From contig JAWODN010000055.1 in the NCBI GenBank assembly GCA_046483285.1, forward strand, positions 1 through 64,000: 64,000 nt of DNA, given 5' to 3'. Positions 19,485 to 28,622 of the stretch are shown here, piece after piece (positions within the stretch are counted from its first letter, which is position 1; the number at the start of each line of letters is the position of its first letter). Source of the stretch: CAYRTV01 sp046483285. GTDB taxonomy: Bacteria; Acidobacteriota; Aminicenantia; Aminicenantales; Aminicenantaceae. The notes under the pieces were generated by a model. It was not told the origin of the DNA, did not search any database, and saw only the letters and a program-made list of their open reading frames with translations. Both the position numbers and the translations under genes were made by a program.

Positions 19485-22264
19485 CGCCGTCACCTCTGGC
19501 CACCTATCGGCTTCAGCTTCACCCCGGTTTCGGTTTCAAGGAAACGGCCGCGGTGCTGGATTACCTTGAGCTTTTGGGGATTTCCGATATTTATGCGTCT
19601 CCTGTCTTCAAAGCCCGCCCTGGAAGCCGTCATGGTTATGATATTGTCGACCCGCTGCAGGTCAACCCTCAGCTCGGAGGGGAAAAAGGCTTCCTGAAGC
19701 TGGCTTCAGAGTTGCAGAAACGCGGGCTGGGATGGATACAGGATATTGTCCCCAATCATATGGCGTTCCACCCGGAAAATTCATGGCTGATGGATGTTTT
19801 TGAAAAAGGGCGGTTTTCTCCTTATTTTTCTTACTTTGATATTGATTGGGACCACCCCTGTTCCAGCCTGAAAGGCCGGTTGCTGGCACCTTTTTTGGGA
19901 AAATTTTACGGAGAAGTCCTGGAAGCGGGGGAACTTAAGCTGACATATGAGGCCGGCCGTCTGGCTGTGAATTATCACGGCTTGAGTTTTCCTCTGCGGA
20001 TCGAATCTTTGGCATGGGCTTTTGCCCGTAATTTGGAAGACTTGAAAAATAAAACCGGCGAAGACCACCCGGATTATATCAAGTTTTTGGGCGCCCTTCT
20101 GATGCTGGAATCTTTAAAGAACGGAGAAGAAATCAAGAGGCGGGACAGACCATTGGACATGGTGAAGGAGCTGATCTGGGAGCTTTACCGGGAAAATTCA
20201 GCTATCCGGGCTCATATGGAACGCAGCCTGAAGGCGTTTAATCATGGGGCGGATTCTCCGGTTCCGTTTCAGCCCCTGAATGACCTTTTGAACCGGCAGT
20301 TTTTCCGTTTGAGTTTTTGGAAAGTGGCCATGGAAGAAATCAATTACCGCAGGTTTTTCAATATTAATGACCTGATCTCTCTCCGGATGGAAAATCCGGG
20401 CGTCTTCACCCATTTTCATTCGCTGGTGGTCGATTATATCCAAAAGGGATTTTTCACAGGACTGAGGGTGGACCATATCGACGGGCTTCACAATCCTGAA
20501 GCTTACCTGAAGAGATTGCGAAAATCAGCCGGGAACCGGTACATTGTTATTGAAAAAATACTGGAGGAGGAGGAATGTCTTCCCGGGTCCTTTCCGGTGG
20601 AGGGAACCACGGGATATGATTGGATGAACCGGGTGAATCAGATCTTTTGCTGCCGCAGGAGCGAGAGACGGTGGGAACAACTGTATTCGCGCTTCACCGG
20701 ATTGAAAAAACCATTCCCGGAGCTGGCGGCGGACAAGAAACGCTTGATTATCGGGAAGAACATGGCCGGGGATATTGATAATCTTGCCCGCTGCCTGAAA
20801 AAGGTTTCCGAAAGGCATCCAAGCGGCCAGGATTTCACCCTCTATGGATTGAAAAGAGCCTTGGTGGAAATACTGGCCCGCTTTCCGGTGTACAGAACAT
20901 ACAGCACAGCCGGATCGGTGCGGGATTGTGACCGGAAGGTTATTCGAAAGGCCGTGGGCGAGGCCCGCCGGCATATTCCGGACTTGACCCATGAATGTGC
21001 TTTTATCCAGCAGTCTCTTTTAATGGAGTGGGAAGAGGATTGGGATGAACACATGAGACAGGCGGGTGAGGAGTTCGCCCTCAGGTTTCAGCAGGTTTCA
21101 GGACCGGTTATGGCCAAAGGCTTTGAAGACACGGTGTTGTATGTTTATAACCGGTTGATTTCCTTGAATGAAGTGGGGGGCAATCCGGAACGTTTTGGCT
21201 CCGGATTGGAATCTTTTCATGAATGGAACCGGAGACGGCAGAAAAAACACCCTTTGTCCTTAAATGCTTCTGCTACCCACGATAACAAACGCGGAGAAGA
21301 TGTCCGGCCGCGGATCCATGTTTTATCTGAAATTCCGGAAGAATGGGAGCGGAATATAAAGCGCTGGAGAAGGATGAATCTCGAATATAAGCGGTTAAAT
21401 AAAGGAAGTCCCGCTCCTGATGCCAACGATGAGTATTTTCTTTACCAGACTTTGATTGGAACGTATCCCTTTGAATCCGGGGATCTTTCTCTCTATCGGG
21501 AAAGGATCAAAGAGTATTTGGTCAAATCCGTCCGGGAAGCAAAAGTGCATACGGCCTGGCTGCGGCCGGACCAGGATTATGAGCAGGCTTTTGTGGATTT
21601 TTTTGAAAAAATTATGCGGCCGGACAGTGAATTCATTCGGGATTTTGTCCCTTTCCAAAGCCAAATCGCCGGTTACGGGATATTCAACTCTCTTTCCCAA
21701 GTTTTTCTGAAGATGACACTTTCCGGAGTGCCGGATTTTTATCAGGGATGCGAATTCTGGGATTTCAATCTGGTTGATCCGGATAACCGCCGGCCTGTGG
21801 ATTTCCGGCACCGTTACAACAAGTTGTGTGAAATCATAAAGAACGATAGAAAAAAAGGATATGTGTCAAGTTTATGGAAGTTCCGCCGGGACGGCGGAAT
21901 CAAGCTGTATTTGATTTGGAAAGTTCTCCGGGCCAGGAAAAATTTCAGTGCGGTCTTTGAAAAAGGAGAACACATTCCATTGAAAACAACGGGCCGCCAA
22001 AAAAACAGGGTGATCGTTTTTATGCGGAGATATAAAGAAAAGTGGATCCTGGCCGCCGCCCCACGCTTTTTGACCGGATTGGTCAAGGAAAACCAGGATT
22101 TATCCCAGGCTGATTGGGGGAACACCCGGATTATTCTGCCGGATGCGGCCCCCCGCCGGTGGGAACATGTTTTTGCCGGGGAAGAAAGGAAGCTGTCCCG
22201 GCAGGTGCCTGCGGGTGATCTTTTCACGGACATTCCGGTGTCTTTATGCATCAGCCTGGATTGA
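19481..22264 (+). CDS. treY: Malto-oligosyltrehalose synthase
   Basis: TreY (GH13_26) turns the reducing end of maltooligosaccharides into an alpha,alpha-1,1 linkage for TreZ to release as trehalose. The start is GTG 19481, whose GTGA overlaps the stop of the GH57 gene. GGGAG lies 10 bases upstream, and the protein then opens with the family motif LATYRLQLHPGF. The open frame extends 144 bases further upstream inside the GH57 gene but that part is not TreY-like. At 927 residues it is within range. DIVPNHMAF, GLRVDHIDGLHNP (nucleophile), VIEKILEEEE (acid/base), TGYDWMNRVN and ATHDNKRGEDVR are typical. Confidence 0.95.
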   Translation: MTPSPLATYRLQLHPGFGFKETAAVLDYLELLGISDIYASPVFKARPGSRHGYDIVDPLQVNPQLGGEKGFLKLASELQKRGLGWIQDIVPNHMAFHPENSWLMDVFEKGRFSPYFSYFDIDWDHPCSSLKGRLLAPFLGKFYGEVLEAGELKLTYEAGRLAVNYHGLSFPLRIESLAWAFARNLEDLKNKTGEDHPDYIKFLGALLMLESLKNGEEIKRRDRPLDMVKELIWELYRENSAIRAHMERSLKAFNHGADSPVPFQPLNDLLNRQFFRLSFWKVAMEEINYRRFFNINDLISLRMENPGVFTHFHSLVVDYIQKGFFTGLRVDHIDGLHNPEAYLKRLRKSAGNRYIVIEKILEEEECLPGSFPVEGTTGYDWMNRVNQIFCCRRSERRWEQLYSRFTGLKKPFPELAADKKRLIIGKNMAGDIDNLARCLKKVSERHPSGQDFTLYGLKRALVEILARFPVYRTYSTAGSVRDCDRKVIRKAVGEARRHIPDLTHECAFIQQSLLMEWEEDWDEHMRQAGEEFALRFQQVSGPVMAKGFEDTVLYVYNRLISLNEVGGNPERFGSGLESFHEWNRRRQKKHPLSLNASATHDNKRGEDVRPRIHVLSEIPEEWERNIKRWRRMNLEYKRLNKGSPAPDANDEYFLYQTLIGTYPFESGDLSLYRERIKEYLVKSVREAKVHTAWLRPDQDYEQAFVDFFEKIMRPDSEFIRDFVPFQSQIAGYGIFNSLSQVFLKMTLSGVPDFYQGCEFWDFNLVDPDNRRPVDFRHRYNKLCEIIKNDRKKGYVSSLWKFRRDGGIKLYLIWKVLRARKNFSAVFEKGEHIPLKTTGRQKNRVIVFMRRYKEKWILAAAPRFLTGLVKENQDLSQADWGNTRIILPDAAPRRWEHVFAGEERKLSRQVPAGDLFTDIPVSLCISLD

Positions 22265-22824
22265 CATATATTCTGTATGATAAACAAGCCTGATCCGCCG
22301 CAGCGGCGGTGAGATCCGGCCCGCCCGAACCATTTTTTTATGAATTCATCATGTGTATAATACGACGTGAACCATGAAAATGATCCCAATGTCATTCCCG
22401 GAGCGGAGCGACGGGAATCTTAGAGTGCCTCGTTATGCTCGCTGCGATCGCGTTTATTGCGTTTTTTTAGTCTATCTGGTCCATCTGGGTCTATCTAAGT
22501 CTTCTCCGCTCCCATGGCCGCAAGGAAACGATTTTCTTAGGTTTAGGTCAGGCTCGCCTGGCCTATTCACGGGCCGGGATTGCCGCAGATGTTGGGTTGC
22601 GGCGAGGAAGCCGTGGCACTTCACTGCGACGAGCCGCAAGCCGGCAGATGCGGTGATATCCGGCCCGCCCGAAGGGTAAAAAAATTGCGATTAAAATGAA
22701 ATTCCGGCAATGAAAAACGTGATGTTTGTTCTTTTTATAAAAATGGTGAATATCGCAGTTAATGAAAGATTGACAAAAACTTCGCAATTTTTTTATGAAT
22801 AGGTCAGGTAGAAAAGGAGGAGTT
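22265..22824. repeat. Gene-free stretch of repeats between treY and malQ
   Basis: At 22293-22310 there is a hairpin CCGCCG-CAG-CGGCGG. At 22288-22375 lies a shortened AT-arm relative that ends TTTTTTTATGAATTCATC and continues into TATAATACGACGTGAACC (TATAAT at 22356-22361). At 22565-22680 is a GC-rich module running from CACGGGCCGGGATTGCCGCA to CCGGCCCGCCCGAAGGG. It is almost identical, in reverse complement, to 28305-28415. A full AT-arm element follows. Short open frames here are repeat sequence only. Confidence 0.75.
22669..22808 (+). repeat. AT-arm element, copy 2 (upstream of malQ)
   Basis: The left arm AAAAAAATTGCGAT is at 22678-22691 and the right arm TCGCAATTTTTTT at 22782-22794, followed by ATGAATAGGTCAGGT. 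The interior has drifted from copy 1, but AGATTG-CAAAAAC next to the right arm is recognisable. The repeat ends 5 bases before the AAAGGAGG of malQ. Confidence 0.85.
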
Positions 22825-24321
22825 ATGAAACGGAGAGCCAGCGGAATATTAGCTCATATCACTTCACTCCCCTCCCGCTTTGGGATCGGGGATCTGGGCC
22901 CTTCCGCCTACCGGTTTGCTGATTTTCTCTTTCGCTCTGGACAGAGCTATTGGCAGATCCTTCCCCTGAACCCCACAGATTCAGCATATGATGATTCTCC
23001 GTATCACAGCCTATCCGCTATGGCCTCGAATCCGCTTTTGATCAGCCCGGAATTTCTGGTGCGGGACGGTTGGTTGAAGGAAGAGGATATAGGAGAGGTT
23101 CCGGATTTCTGCGGAGAACGGGTGGACTTTCCGGCCGTGTCCGAATACAAAAGTCAGCTGTATGATGCGGCTTACCGGCGTTTTCAGAAAACCAGCCCGC
23201 CGGGAGATTACAGGGTGTTTTGCAGGGAAAATGAAGATTGGCTTCATGATTTTGCTTTATTTATGGTGTTGAAGGATTCTTTTTCTTCACAAACCTGGAG
23301 CCGTTGGCCTGCCGAATACCGGGACCGGGATGAGGGAGTCTTGGATCAATTCTGCTGCGAAGAGCAGAGCCGGGTCGGCAAGGAGAAGTTTCTTCAATAT
23401 GTCTTTAACCGGCAGTGGAACGAATTCAAACAATACTGTCTGCAAAAAAATATTCATATCATCGGGGACCTTCCCATTTACGTGGATTATGACAGCGCGG
23501 ATGTGTGGTCCCACCCCCGGTTTTTTAAATTAGATGGGGAAAAACGCCCCCGTGCGGTTTCGGGAGTTCCGCCGGATTATTTCAGCCAGACCGGGCAGTT
23601 ATGGGGCAATCCCTTATACGACTGGGAAGAAATTCAGCGATCCGGTTTCCGTTGGTGGACCGGCAGGCTGGACAGGGCCTTGCACCTTTGCGATATTGTC
23701 CGCATCGATCATTTCCGGGGATTGGTGGCCTATTGGGAAGTTCCTGCGGAGGCGGATACCGCGGTCAAGGGAAAGTGGGTGAAAGCGCCGTGGATGGATT
23801 TTTTTAAAATCTTGAGCAAGCGTTATATCCATCTGCCGTTTATCGCGGAGGACCTGGGAACCATTACCCTGGATGTGCGGGAAGCGATGCGTCATTTCGG
23901 ATTTCCCGGAATGAAAGTCCTTTTGTTCGCATTCGGGAATGACGACCCCAGTCACCCTTATCTTCCGCATAATTATGAAAAAAATGATGTGGTTTATACC
24001 GGAACCCATGACAATAACACCACCAGGGGATGGTTTGAAAATGAGGCGGACCCGGCTGAAAAATCAAGGGTCCATCGTTATCTCGGCAGACCCGTGGAAT
24101 CCGGAAATATCCATTGGGAGTTCATTCGGTTGGCGGCATCCTCCGTTGCGGCAACTGCGATTATTCCTGTGCAGGATATCTTGGGGCTGGGCGAGACGGC
24201 GCGCATGAACCGCCCCTCCACCAGCCGCGGCAACTGGAAGTGGCGGATGACGTTCTCTCAACTGGAAGAGGCGGAAGAAACTCCATTGAAGGAATTGACT
24301 CAAATGTATGGACGGCTTTGA
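22825..24321 (+). CDS. malQ: 4-alpha-glucanotransferase (amylomaltase)
   Basis: MalQ (GH77) transfers alpha-1,4-glucan segments between maltooligosaccharides. ATG 22825 is chosen because AAAGGAGG lies just upstream at 22813-22820. The in-frame ATG at 22795 is part of the repeat element. The 498-residue length is typical. DLPIYVDYDSADVW, GVPPDYFSQTGQLWGNPLY, VRIDHFRG (nucleophile Asp), IAEDLGTIT (acid/base Glu) and YTGTHDNNTTRGW are hallmark motifs. It would shorten or redistribute chains for GlgP and TreY. It is separated from the treY operon by 560 bases of repeats, so it probably has its own transcription unit. Confidence 0.96.
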   Translation: MKRRASGILAHITSLPSRFGIGDLGPSAYRFADFLFRSGQSYWQILPLNPTDSAYDDSPYHSLSAMASNPLLISPEFLVRDGWLKEEDIGEVPDFCGERVDFPAVSEYKSQLYDAAYRRFQKTSPPGDYRVFCRENEDWLHDFALFMVLKDSFSSQTWSRWPAEYRDRDEGVLDQFCCEEQSRVGKEKFLQYVFNRQWNEFKQYCLQKNIHIIGDLPIYVDYDSADVWSHPRFFKLDGEKRPRAVSGVPPDYFSQTGQLWGNPLYDWEEIQRSGFRWWTGRLDRALHLCDIVRIDHFRGLVAYWEVPAEADTAVKGKWVKAPWMDFFKILSKRYIHLPFIAEDLGTITLDVREAMRHFGFPGMKVLLFAFGNDDPSHPYLPHNYEKNDVVYTGTHDNNTTRGWFENEADPAEKSRVHRYLGRPVESGNIHWEFIRLAASSVAATAIIPVQDILGLGETARMNRPSTSRGNWKWRMTFSQLEEAEETPLKELTQMYGRL

Positions 24322-24781
24322 CTCCTGTGGTGAATAAAGCGTAAAGTCAACCCATAAGCTTGGATGATTTCACCCGGCTGATGAACAGACCGGGATGGCC
24401 ATTTTTTTATGAATTCATCATGTGTATAATACAACGAGAACCATGAGAATGATCCCAATGTCATTCCCGGAGCGGAGCACTTTTGAGTCTGTCATTCCGA
24501 GGCACGCAGTGCCTCGGAAGCCCTGCCTGCCTCGTATGGGCGGTGGGTTCCGCTTTCACGAGGCAGAAAGGGATTGCCACGGCTTGCTGGCGCAAGCCTC
24601 GCAATGACAAAGTGGCATGTCTTCCCGAAGGGTAAAAAATGGCGATTATGATGAAAGGCAAAGCAAACAGAAACGTTTCAGCTGTCATTTTCAGAAATTC
24701 CTTGCATTCCTCTGAAAAAATGCCCATAAAAAGACCATCGCCATTTTTTTATGAATAGGTCAGGTCAAATAAAGAGGAGAG
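24322..24781. repeat. Gene-free stretch of repeats between malQ and glgP
   Basis: A shortened AT-arm relative (GGCCATTTTTTTATGAATTCATC, 24397-24419) is followed by TATAATACAACGAGAACC (TATAAT at 24425-24430). Then come GC-rich hairpin modules: CCGAGGCAC-GCA-GTGCCTCGG near 24497-24517 and GGCTTGC-TGGC-GCAAGCC near 24579-24600. The CATTGCGAGG-type module recurs at 47690-47735, 51940-51985 and, reversed, at 63638-63675. A full AT-arm element ends the stretch. Confidence 0.75.
24624..24764 (+). repeat. AT-arm element, copy 3, G/C variant (upstream of glgP)
   Basis: The left arm AAAAAATGGCGAT (24634-24646) pairs with the right arm ATCGCCATTTTTT (24737-24749). Compared with copies 1 and 2 the arm has G for T on the left and C for A on the right, so the base pair is kept although both sides changed. 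The right end is ATGAATAGGTCAGGTC, followed by the glgP ribosome binding site. Confidence 0.85.
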
Positions 24782-26512
24782 ATGAAAGACATGACAAACC
24801 ATTACAGCGCCCCAAAGCCCCGGGTCGCCTATTTGAGCATGGGGGCTTATCTGGAGTCCTATTTGCCCACCTACAGCGGAGGCCTGGAAGTGCTGGCCGG
24901 AGATATTTTGCGCTCCTGTGCTGACCGCAGAATTCCTATTGTCGGGATCATTCAGGCCAGTTCCTCCGGATATTTCCGGCAGGGAATTGACCAAAACGGC
25001 TGGCAGCAGGAAGTTCCCGTGTACTGGACGCCCCAGAAAACCCTTCGCCGTATTCCTGAGACAGTCACTTTGGAACATTGCGGACGTGAATTGATTGTCG
25101 GAGCGGAGCGGTATGACATCACCGGTTCCACCGGGTTCAAAGTTCCGGTGTACCTTTTGGATACCAATTTTGCGCAGAATGATGAATCCCTCCGCCAGAT
25201 CACGGGTATGCTCTACGACGCGGATTATGAGCGCAGGCTCGCCCAGGAAAATGTGTTGGGCCAGGCAGGAATCAAACTGATGAAACACCTGGGATATGAT
25301 GACATTCTTCTCCACATGAATGAGGGGCATGCGGCATTGGGGGCGCTTCAGCTTTTGTCGAAGGAGGGGCTGCCGGAGGAAGATGTGCGCCGGCGGTCGG
25401 TATTCACCACCCATACTCCAGTTCCGGCGGGCCATGATGTGTTTGACTATGGTTTGGCGAACGATGTTTTAGGTAAGCGGTTTTTGCCGGACAGAATAAA
25501 GGAATTCGCCGGACATGACCGTTTGAATATGACCAGACTGGCCGTCTCGCTGAGCGGCTATATCAACGCGGTCTCACGCCGGCATGCCGAGGTTTGCCGG
25601 GCGATGGATATTTTTTCAGGAAGGAAAGTGGACTTTATCACCAACGGAATTCATCCGGAAACTTGGGCCGCTCGGCCCATGATGGATTTTTTCGATGATT
25701 ATCTGCCTAACTGGCGTTTTGAACCGGTTGTTTTTGAGAGAGCCGGCAACACAATTCCCCTGGATGCTTTGGATCAGGCCAAGGAAAGGGCCAAGCGCTA
25801 CTTGATGGGATTTTTAAATTCAGAACTCAATGTGGAGTTTGATCAGGATGTTCTCACCATAGTGTGGGCCCGGCGGTTTACGGATTATAAACGGCCCCTC
25901 CTTTTGTTCCGGGACATAGACCGGCTGCATCAACTAGCGGAGAAGTATGGACGAATCCAGGTGATTTTTTCAGGGAAAGCCCACCCCAATGACCAGCATG
26001 GCAAAGAGCTGATTCAGAAGATTATCCGTTACAGCCGGGAATTGAAAAATCATCTGCGTTGCGCATTTATTCCGGGATACAATGCCAAAATCGCCCGCCG
26101 TCTGATAGGCGGGGCGGATATTTGGCTGAACACGCCCCGCCGTCCCTTGGAAGCCTCCGGCACATCCGGAATGAAGGCGGCCTTGAACGGAGGGTTGAAT
26201 CTCAGTTCCTATGACGGATGGATTGTGGAGGGATATGAAATGACGCCCGAAGCCGTCTGGCTGGCCGGCCCTCAAACCAGGCAGGTGGCTCCTGATAGTG
26301 ACAAGGAGGCCGCCGACTCAGAAGATGCCGGGACCATGTATGACAACCTGAAGGAATTATTGAACCTTTATTACCGTCATCCAAAAGCATTGCTCCGCAG
26401 GAGAGCGCAGGCCGTCAGCCTGATTTCATGGTTCAATACGGACAGATGTGTGAGGGAATACGCAGATAAAGCCTGGAGATTGTCACCCAGGGAATTTTCC
26501 TGGACTTCATAA
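24782..26512 (+). CDS. glgP: Alpha-glucan phosphorylase (short, GT35)
   Basis: The enzyme releases glucose-1-phosphate from alpha-glucan ends. The protein has 576 residues, the short phosphorylase type seen in many bacteria and archaea. LPTYSGGLEVLAGD near the start, HMNEGHAAL (about 178), FTTHTPVPAGHDVF and the PLP-lysine segment EASGTSGMKAALNGG (about 458) are all present. ATG 24782 follows AAAGAGGAGA. It would provide glucose-1-phosphate from the polymer made by GlgE and GlgB. It is convergent with the amidase gene, and the 79 bases between them contain no clear terminator hairpin. Confidence 0.94.
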   Translation: MKDMTNHYSAPKPRVAYLSMGAYLESYLPTYSGGLEVLAGDILRSCADRRIPIVGIIQASSSGYFRQGIDQNGWQQEVPVYWTPQKTLRRIPETVTLEHCGRELIVGAERYDITGSTGFKVPVYLLDTNFAQNDESLRQITGMLYDADYERRLAQENVLGQAGIKLMKHLGYDDILLHMNEGHAALGALQLLSKEGLPEEDVRRRSVFTTHTPVPAGHDVFDYGLANDVLGKRFLPDRIKEFAGHDRLNMTRLAVSLSGYINAVSRRHAEVCRAMDIFSGRKVDFITNGIHPETWAARPMMDFFDDYLPNWRFEPVVFERAGNTIPLDALDQAKERAKRYLMGFLNSELNVEFDQDVLTIVWARRFTDYKRPLLLFRDIDRLHQLAEKYGRIQVIFSGKAHPNDQHGKELIQKIIRYSRELKNHLRCAFIPGYNAKIARRLIGGADIWLNTPRRPLEASGTSGMKAALNGGLNLSSYDGWIVEGYEMTPEAVWLAGPQTRQVAPDSDKEAADSEDAGTMYDNLKELLNLYYRHPKALLRRRAQAVSLISWFNTDRCVREYADKAWRLSPREFSWTS

Positions 26513-26591
26513 AGAATCCATATTCAGGAATTCCGCCTGCGGTTTGCTCTTCGGGATGATGGGGACGGCCGTCAGCTAATCCAAGCCGGGG

Positions 26592-28148
26592 TTATTTGAA
26601 TTTTTCAGGAGGGCGGCGGTGAGATGTCGCCTGTTGGTATGCATAGGCGATGCCGAGCAGACGGCCTTCACCGAACAACTGCCCCACTATCTGCAGCCCT
26701 GTGGGTAGATTTTCAGGGGTGAACCCCATGGGAACGCTTACAGCCGGAAGGCCGGTGTGGGGAGGTATCAACTGACTGTTGTCACCGGCTCGGCGGGCGG
26801 GGGAAGTGATTTTGTTGGGGGGTGCGTTCCAGGTTGGGTACACGATCACATCCACTTTATTGTTTTTCATGGCATTCGTCACGGCTTTCCGTAAAGCGAT
26901 GTTCCGGGGTTCCTGGTAAATATTCCGGCAGGGCGGGGCTTCCGCAGTGGAGGCTTCCAGGGCCTTGTACAGCCTCTCTTTGATATACAGCGAAAATTTG
27001 CCGGAATTGTACACCTCTGTCAAAGATTTCACGGGGGCGGCGTCCCCCAGCGACCTGAAATAATGATTGATATCATGACGAAAGGAGTCGCACCACAGAT
27101 TTTTGGTCAGTCTGGTGAATTCGGGGATTTCAAACGGATCCACCAATACCGCGCCTTGGGACTGCATGTCTTTAAGCGCCTGCTCAAAAAGAGTTTTGAC
27201 TTCCTCATCGGCATAGGGGAGATTGGTGAAAAAACGAAACACACCGATGCGGGCTCCCTGAAGAGAGTCTTTCTTTAAAAAAGGCAGATATGAATCCGGC
27301 ACATGATCTTTTGAATATTCGGTGATGGGATCGGCCGGGTCGAAACCGGCGATGACATCCAATATCCGGGCGGCGTCTTCCACGGTCCGGGTCATGGGGC
27401 CTCCGATATCATTGCGCTCATAAAGAGGAATGATGCCATCCCGGCTGGTCAGCCCCATGGTGGAGCGAAGCCCCACCAGGCAGCAATGCGAAGCCGGTCC
27501 CCGTATGGAGTTGCCGGTGTCGGTACCTAATCCGGCCATGCCGAAATTGGCGGAAACCGCGGCGGCGGTTCCCCCGCTGGAACCAGCGGGGACGCGGGAT
27601 AGATCATAGGGATTACGGGTGATTCCGGCGATAGAGCTTTGAGTTTGATAAGGGCTGAAAGCCCACTCCGCCATATTGGATTTTGCCAGAATCACAGCTC
27701 CCGCTTCTCTAAGTTTTTTGACTTGAAACGCATCTCCCGGGGGAATAAAACCGGCCAAGGCTTCAGACCCGGCGGTGGTGGGCATATCCTTGGTTTCATA
27801 GTTGTCCTTCACGATAAGCGGAATGCCGTGCAGCGGACGCATCCGGCCGGTTTCCTGGAATTCCCGGTCCAGCTGTTCAGCGGTTTTGAGGGCATCCGGA
27901 TTGGTCACGAGTATGGCATTCAGCCTGGAGCGCTTATCATATTTTTTTATCCGGTTCAGATAGGTTTCCGTCAGTTCTTTGAAAGTTAATTCTCCGGATC
28001 GAACGGCTTGATGGATTTCGGCGATGGAGGCCTCTATGACTGAAAATTCATCTTTTTCCAAGGAAGGGCCGCATCCGTTTAAGATAAAAACCAGCAGACA
28101 AGAAGCCCTCAGGATTTTAAGGGAGCATAAAAATTTCATAATTTCCAT
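26592..28148 (-). CDS. Amidase signature family lipoprotein
   Basis: The protein has 518 residues. A signal peptide with lipobox-like ILNGC (Cys26) suggests export and lipid anchoring, though Asn at -2 is unusual. The amidase signature triad is visible: Lys114 in LIVKDN, a cis-Ser in PAGSSGGTAAA (about 190-191) and the nucleophile Ser214 in GTDTGNSIRGPAS. The last motif has Asn where the family usually has Gly (TGGSIR). Such enzymes hydrolyse amides or peptide-amide bonds, and the substrate is unknown here. GatA, the tRNA amidotransferase subunit, is in the same family. An export signal and the absence of gatB/gatC nearby argue against that role. The gene is preceded by an AT-arm repeat whose conserved end faces the start. 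Confidence 0.85.
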   Translation of the reverse strand: MEIMKFLCSLKILRASCLLVFILNGCGPSLEKDEFSVIEASIAEIHQAVRSGELTFKELTETYLNRIKKYDKRSRLNAILVTNPDALKTAEQLDREFQETGRMRPLHGIPLIVKDNYETKDMPTTAGSEALAGFIPPGDAFQVKKLREAGAVILAKSNMAEWAFSPYQTQSSIAGITRNPYDLSRVPAGSSGGTAAAVSANFGMAGLGTDTGNSIRGPASHCCLVGLRSTMGLTSRDGIIPLYERNDIGGPMTRTVEDAARILDVIAGFDPADPITEYSKDHVPDSYLPFLKKDSLQGARIGVFRFFTNLPYADEEVKTLFEQALKDMQSQGAVLVDPFEIPEFTRLTKNLWCDSFRHDINHYFRSLGDAAPVKSLTEVYNSGKFSLYIKERLYKALEASTAEAPPCRNIYQEPRNIALRKAVTNAMKNNKVDVIVYPTWNAPPNKITSPARRAGDNSQLIPPHTGLPAVSVPMGFTPENLPTGLQIVGQLFGEGRLLGIAYAYQQATSHRRPPEKFK

Positions 28149-28172
28149 TTCATATGACCTATCCTTTATTAA

Positions 28173-28320
28173 CCTGACCTATTCATAAAAAAATGGCGAT
28201 GTTTTCATAATTTCTTTTTTTCCTTACATTTGCATGATTTTTTAGAGAATTCAATCTTGAACGTTTGTCATTATCCATATTTTCAATTTAATCGCCATTT
28301 TTTTACCCTTCGGGCGGGCC
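28173..28320 (-). repeat. AT-arm element, copy 4, G/C variant (upstream of the amidase)
   Basis: AAAAAAATGGCGAT at 28187-28200 pairs with ATCGCCATTTTTTT at 28291-28304. This is the same G/C arm variant as copy 3. Read on the minus strand, the conserved end TTTTTTTATGAATAGGTCAGG points to the amidase start 25 bases away. CCCTTCGGGCGGGCC flanks the far arm. Confidence 0.85.
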
Positions 28321-28585
28321 GGATCTCACCGCATCTGCCGGGTTGCGGCTCGTCGCAGTGAAGTGCCACGGCTTCCTCGCCGCAACTCCGACATCTGCGG
28401 CAATCCCGGCCCGTGAATAATCCAGGTTAATCTAACCTTAAAAAATAACGGTGATTTTTAATTGTCTTTTACCAGAATATACAAGTTTTTTTTTGAAATG
28501 ACAATTGAAACGTTTTTGTTTGTTTCTATTTCATTTCACCGCCACAGATTGACCAGATGGACCAGAAAGACCGGATGAATTGATA

Positions 28586-28614
28586 TTCAGATTGGTGAGA
28601 ATTTAAGGTATAAT
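28586..28614 (+). promoter_or_regulatory. Promoter candidate for the patatin gene
   Basis: TATAAT at 28609-28614 is a perfect -10 box. TTCAGA at 28586-28591 is a 4/6 match to -35 at 17 bases. The ATG at 28623 is only 8 bases beyond the -10 box, so the transcript would have almost no leader, and no Shine-Dalgarno sequence is visible. Confidence 0.55.
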
Positions 28615-28622
28615 GAAATCCT

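Larger units (their letters stand above)
28149..28622. repeat. Gene-free divergent stretch between the amidase and patatin genes
   Basis: From left to right it holds an AT-arm element in minus orientation (28173-28320), a GC-rich module (28305-28415) nearly identical in reverse to 22565-22680, and an AT-rich stretch to about 28540. The last 80 bases carry the partly repeated ACAGATTGACCAGATGGACC and the patatin promoter candidate. No gene is supported. Confidence 0.7.

Noticed and set aside
22374..22679. 101-codon open frame between treY and malQ
   Set aside because: It is made of GC-rich repeat modules that recur in reverse at other sites.
24437..24630. CRISPR array from repeated hairpins
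   Set aside because: The repeats are not evenly spaced and no cas genes are present.
26592..28148. Amidase as GatA of a bacterial GatCAB
   Set aside because: It has an export signal with a lipobox and no gatB or gatC nearby, so a role in tRNA amidation is unlikely.
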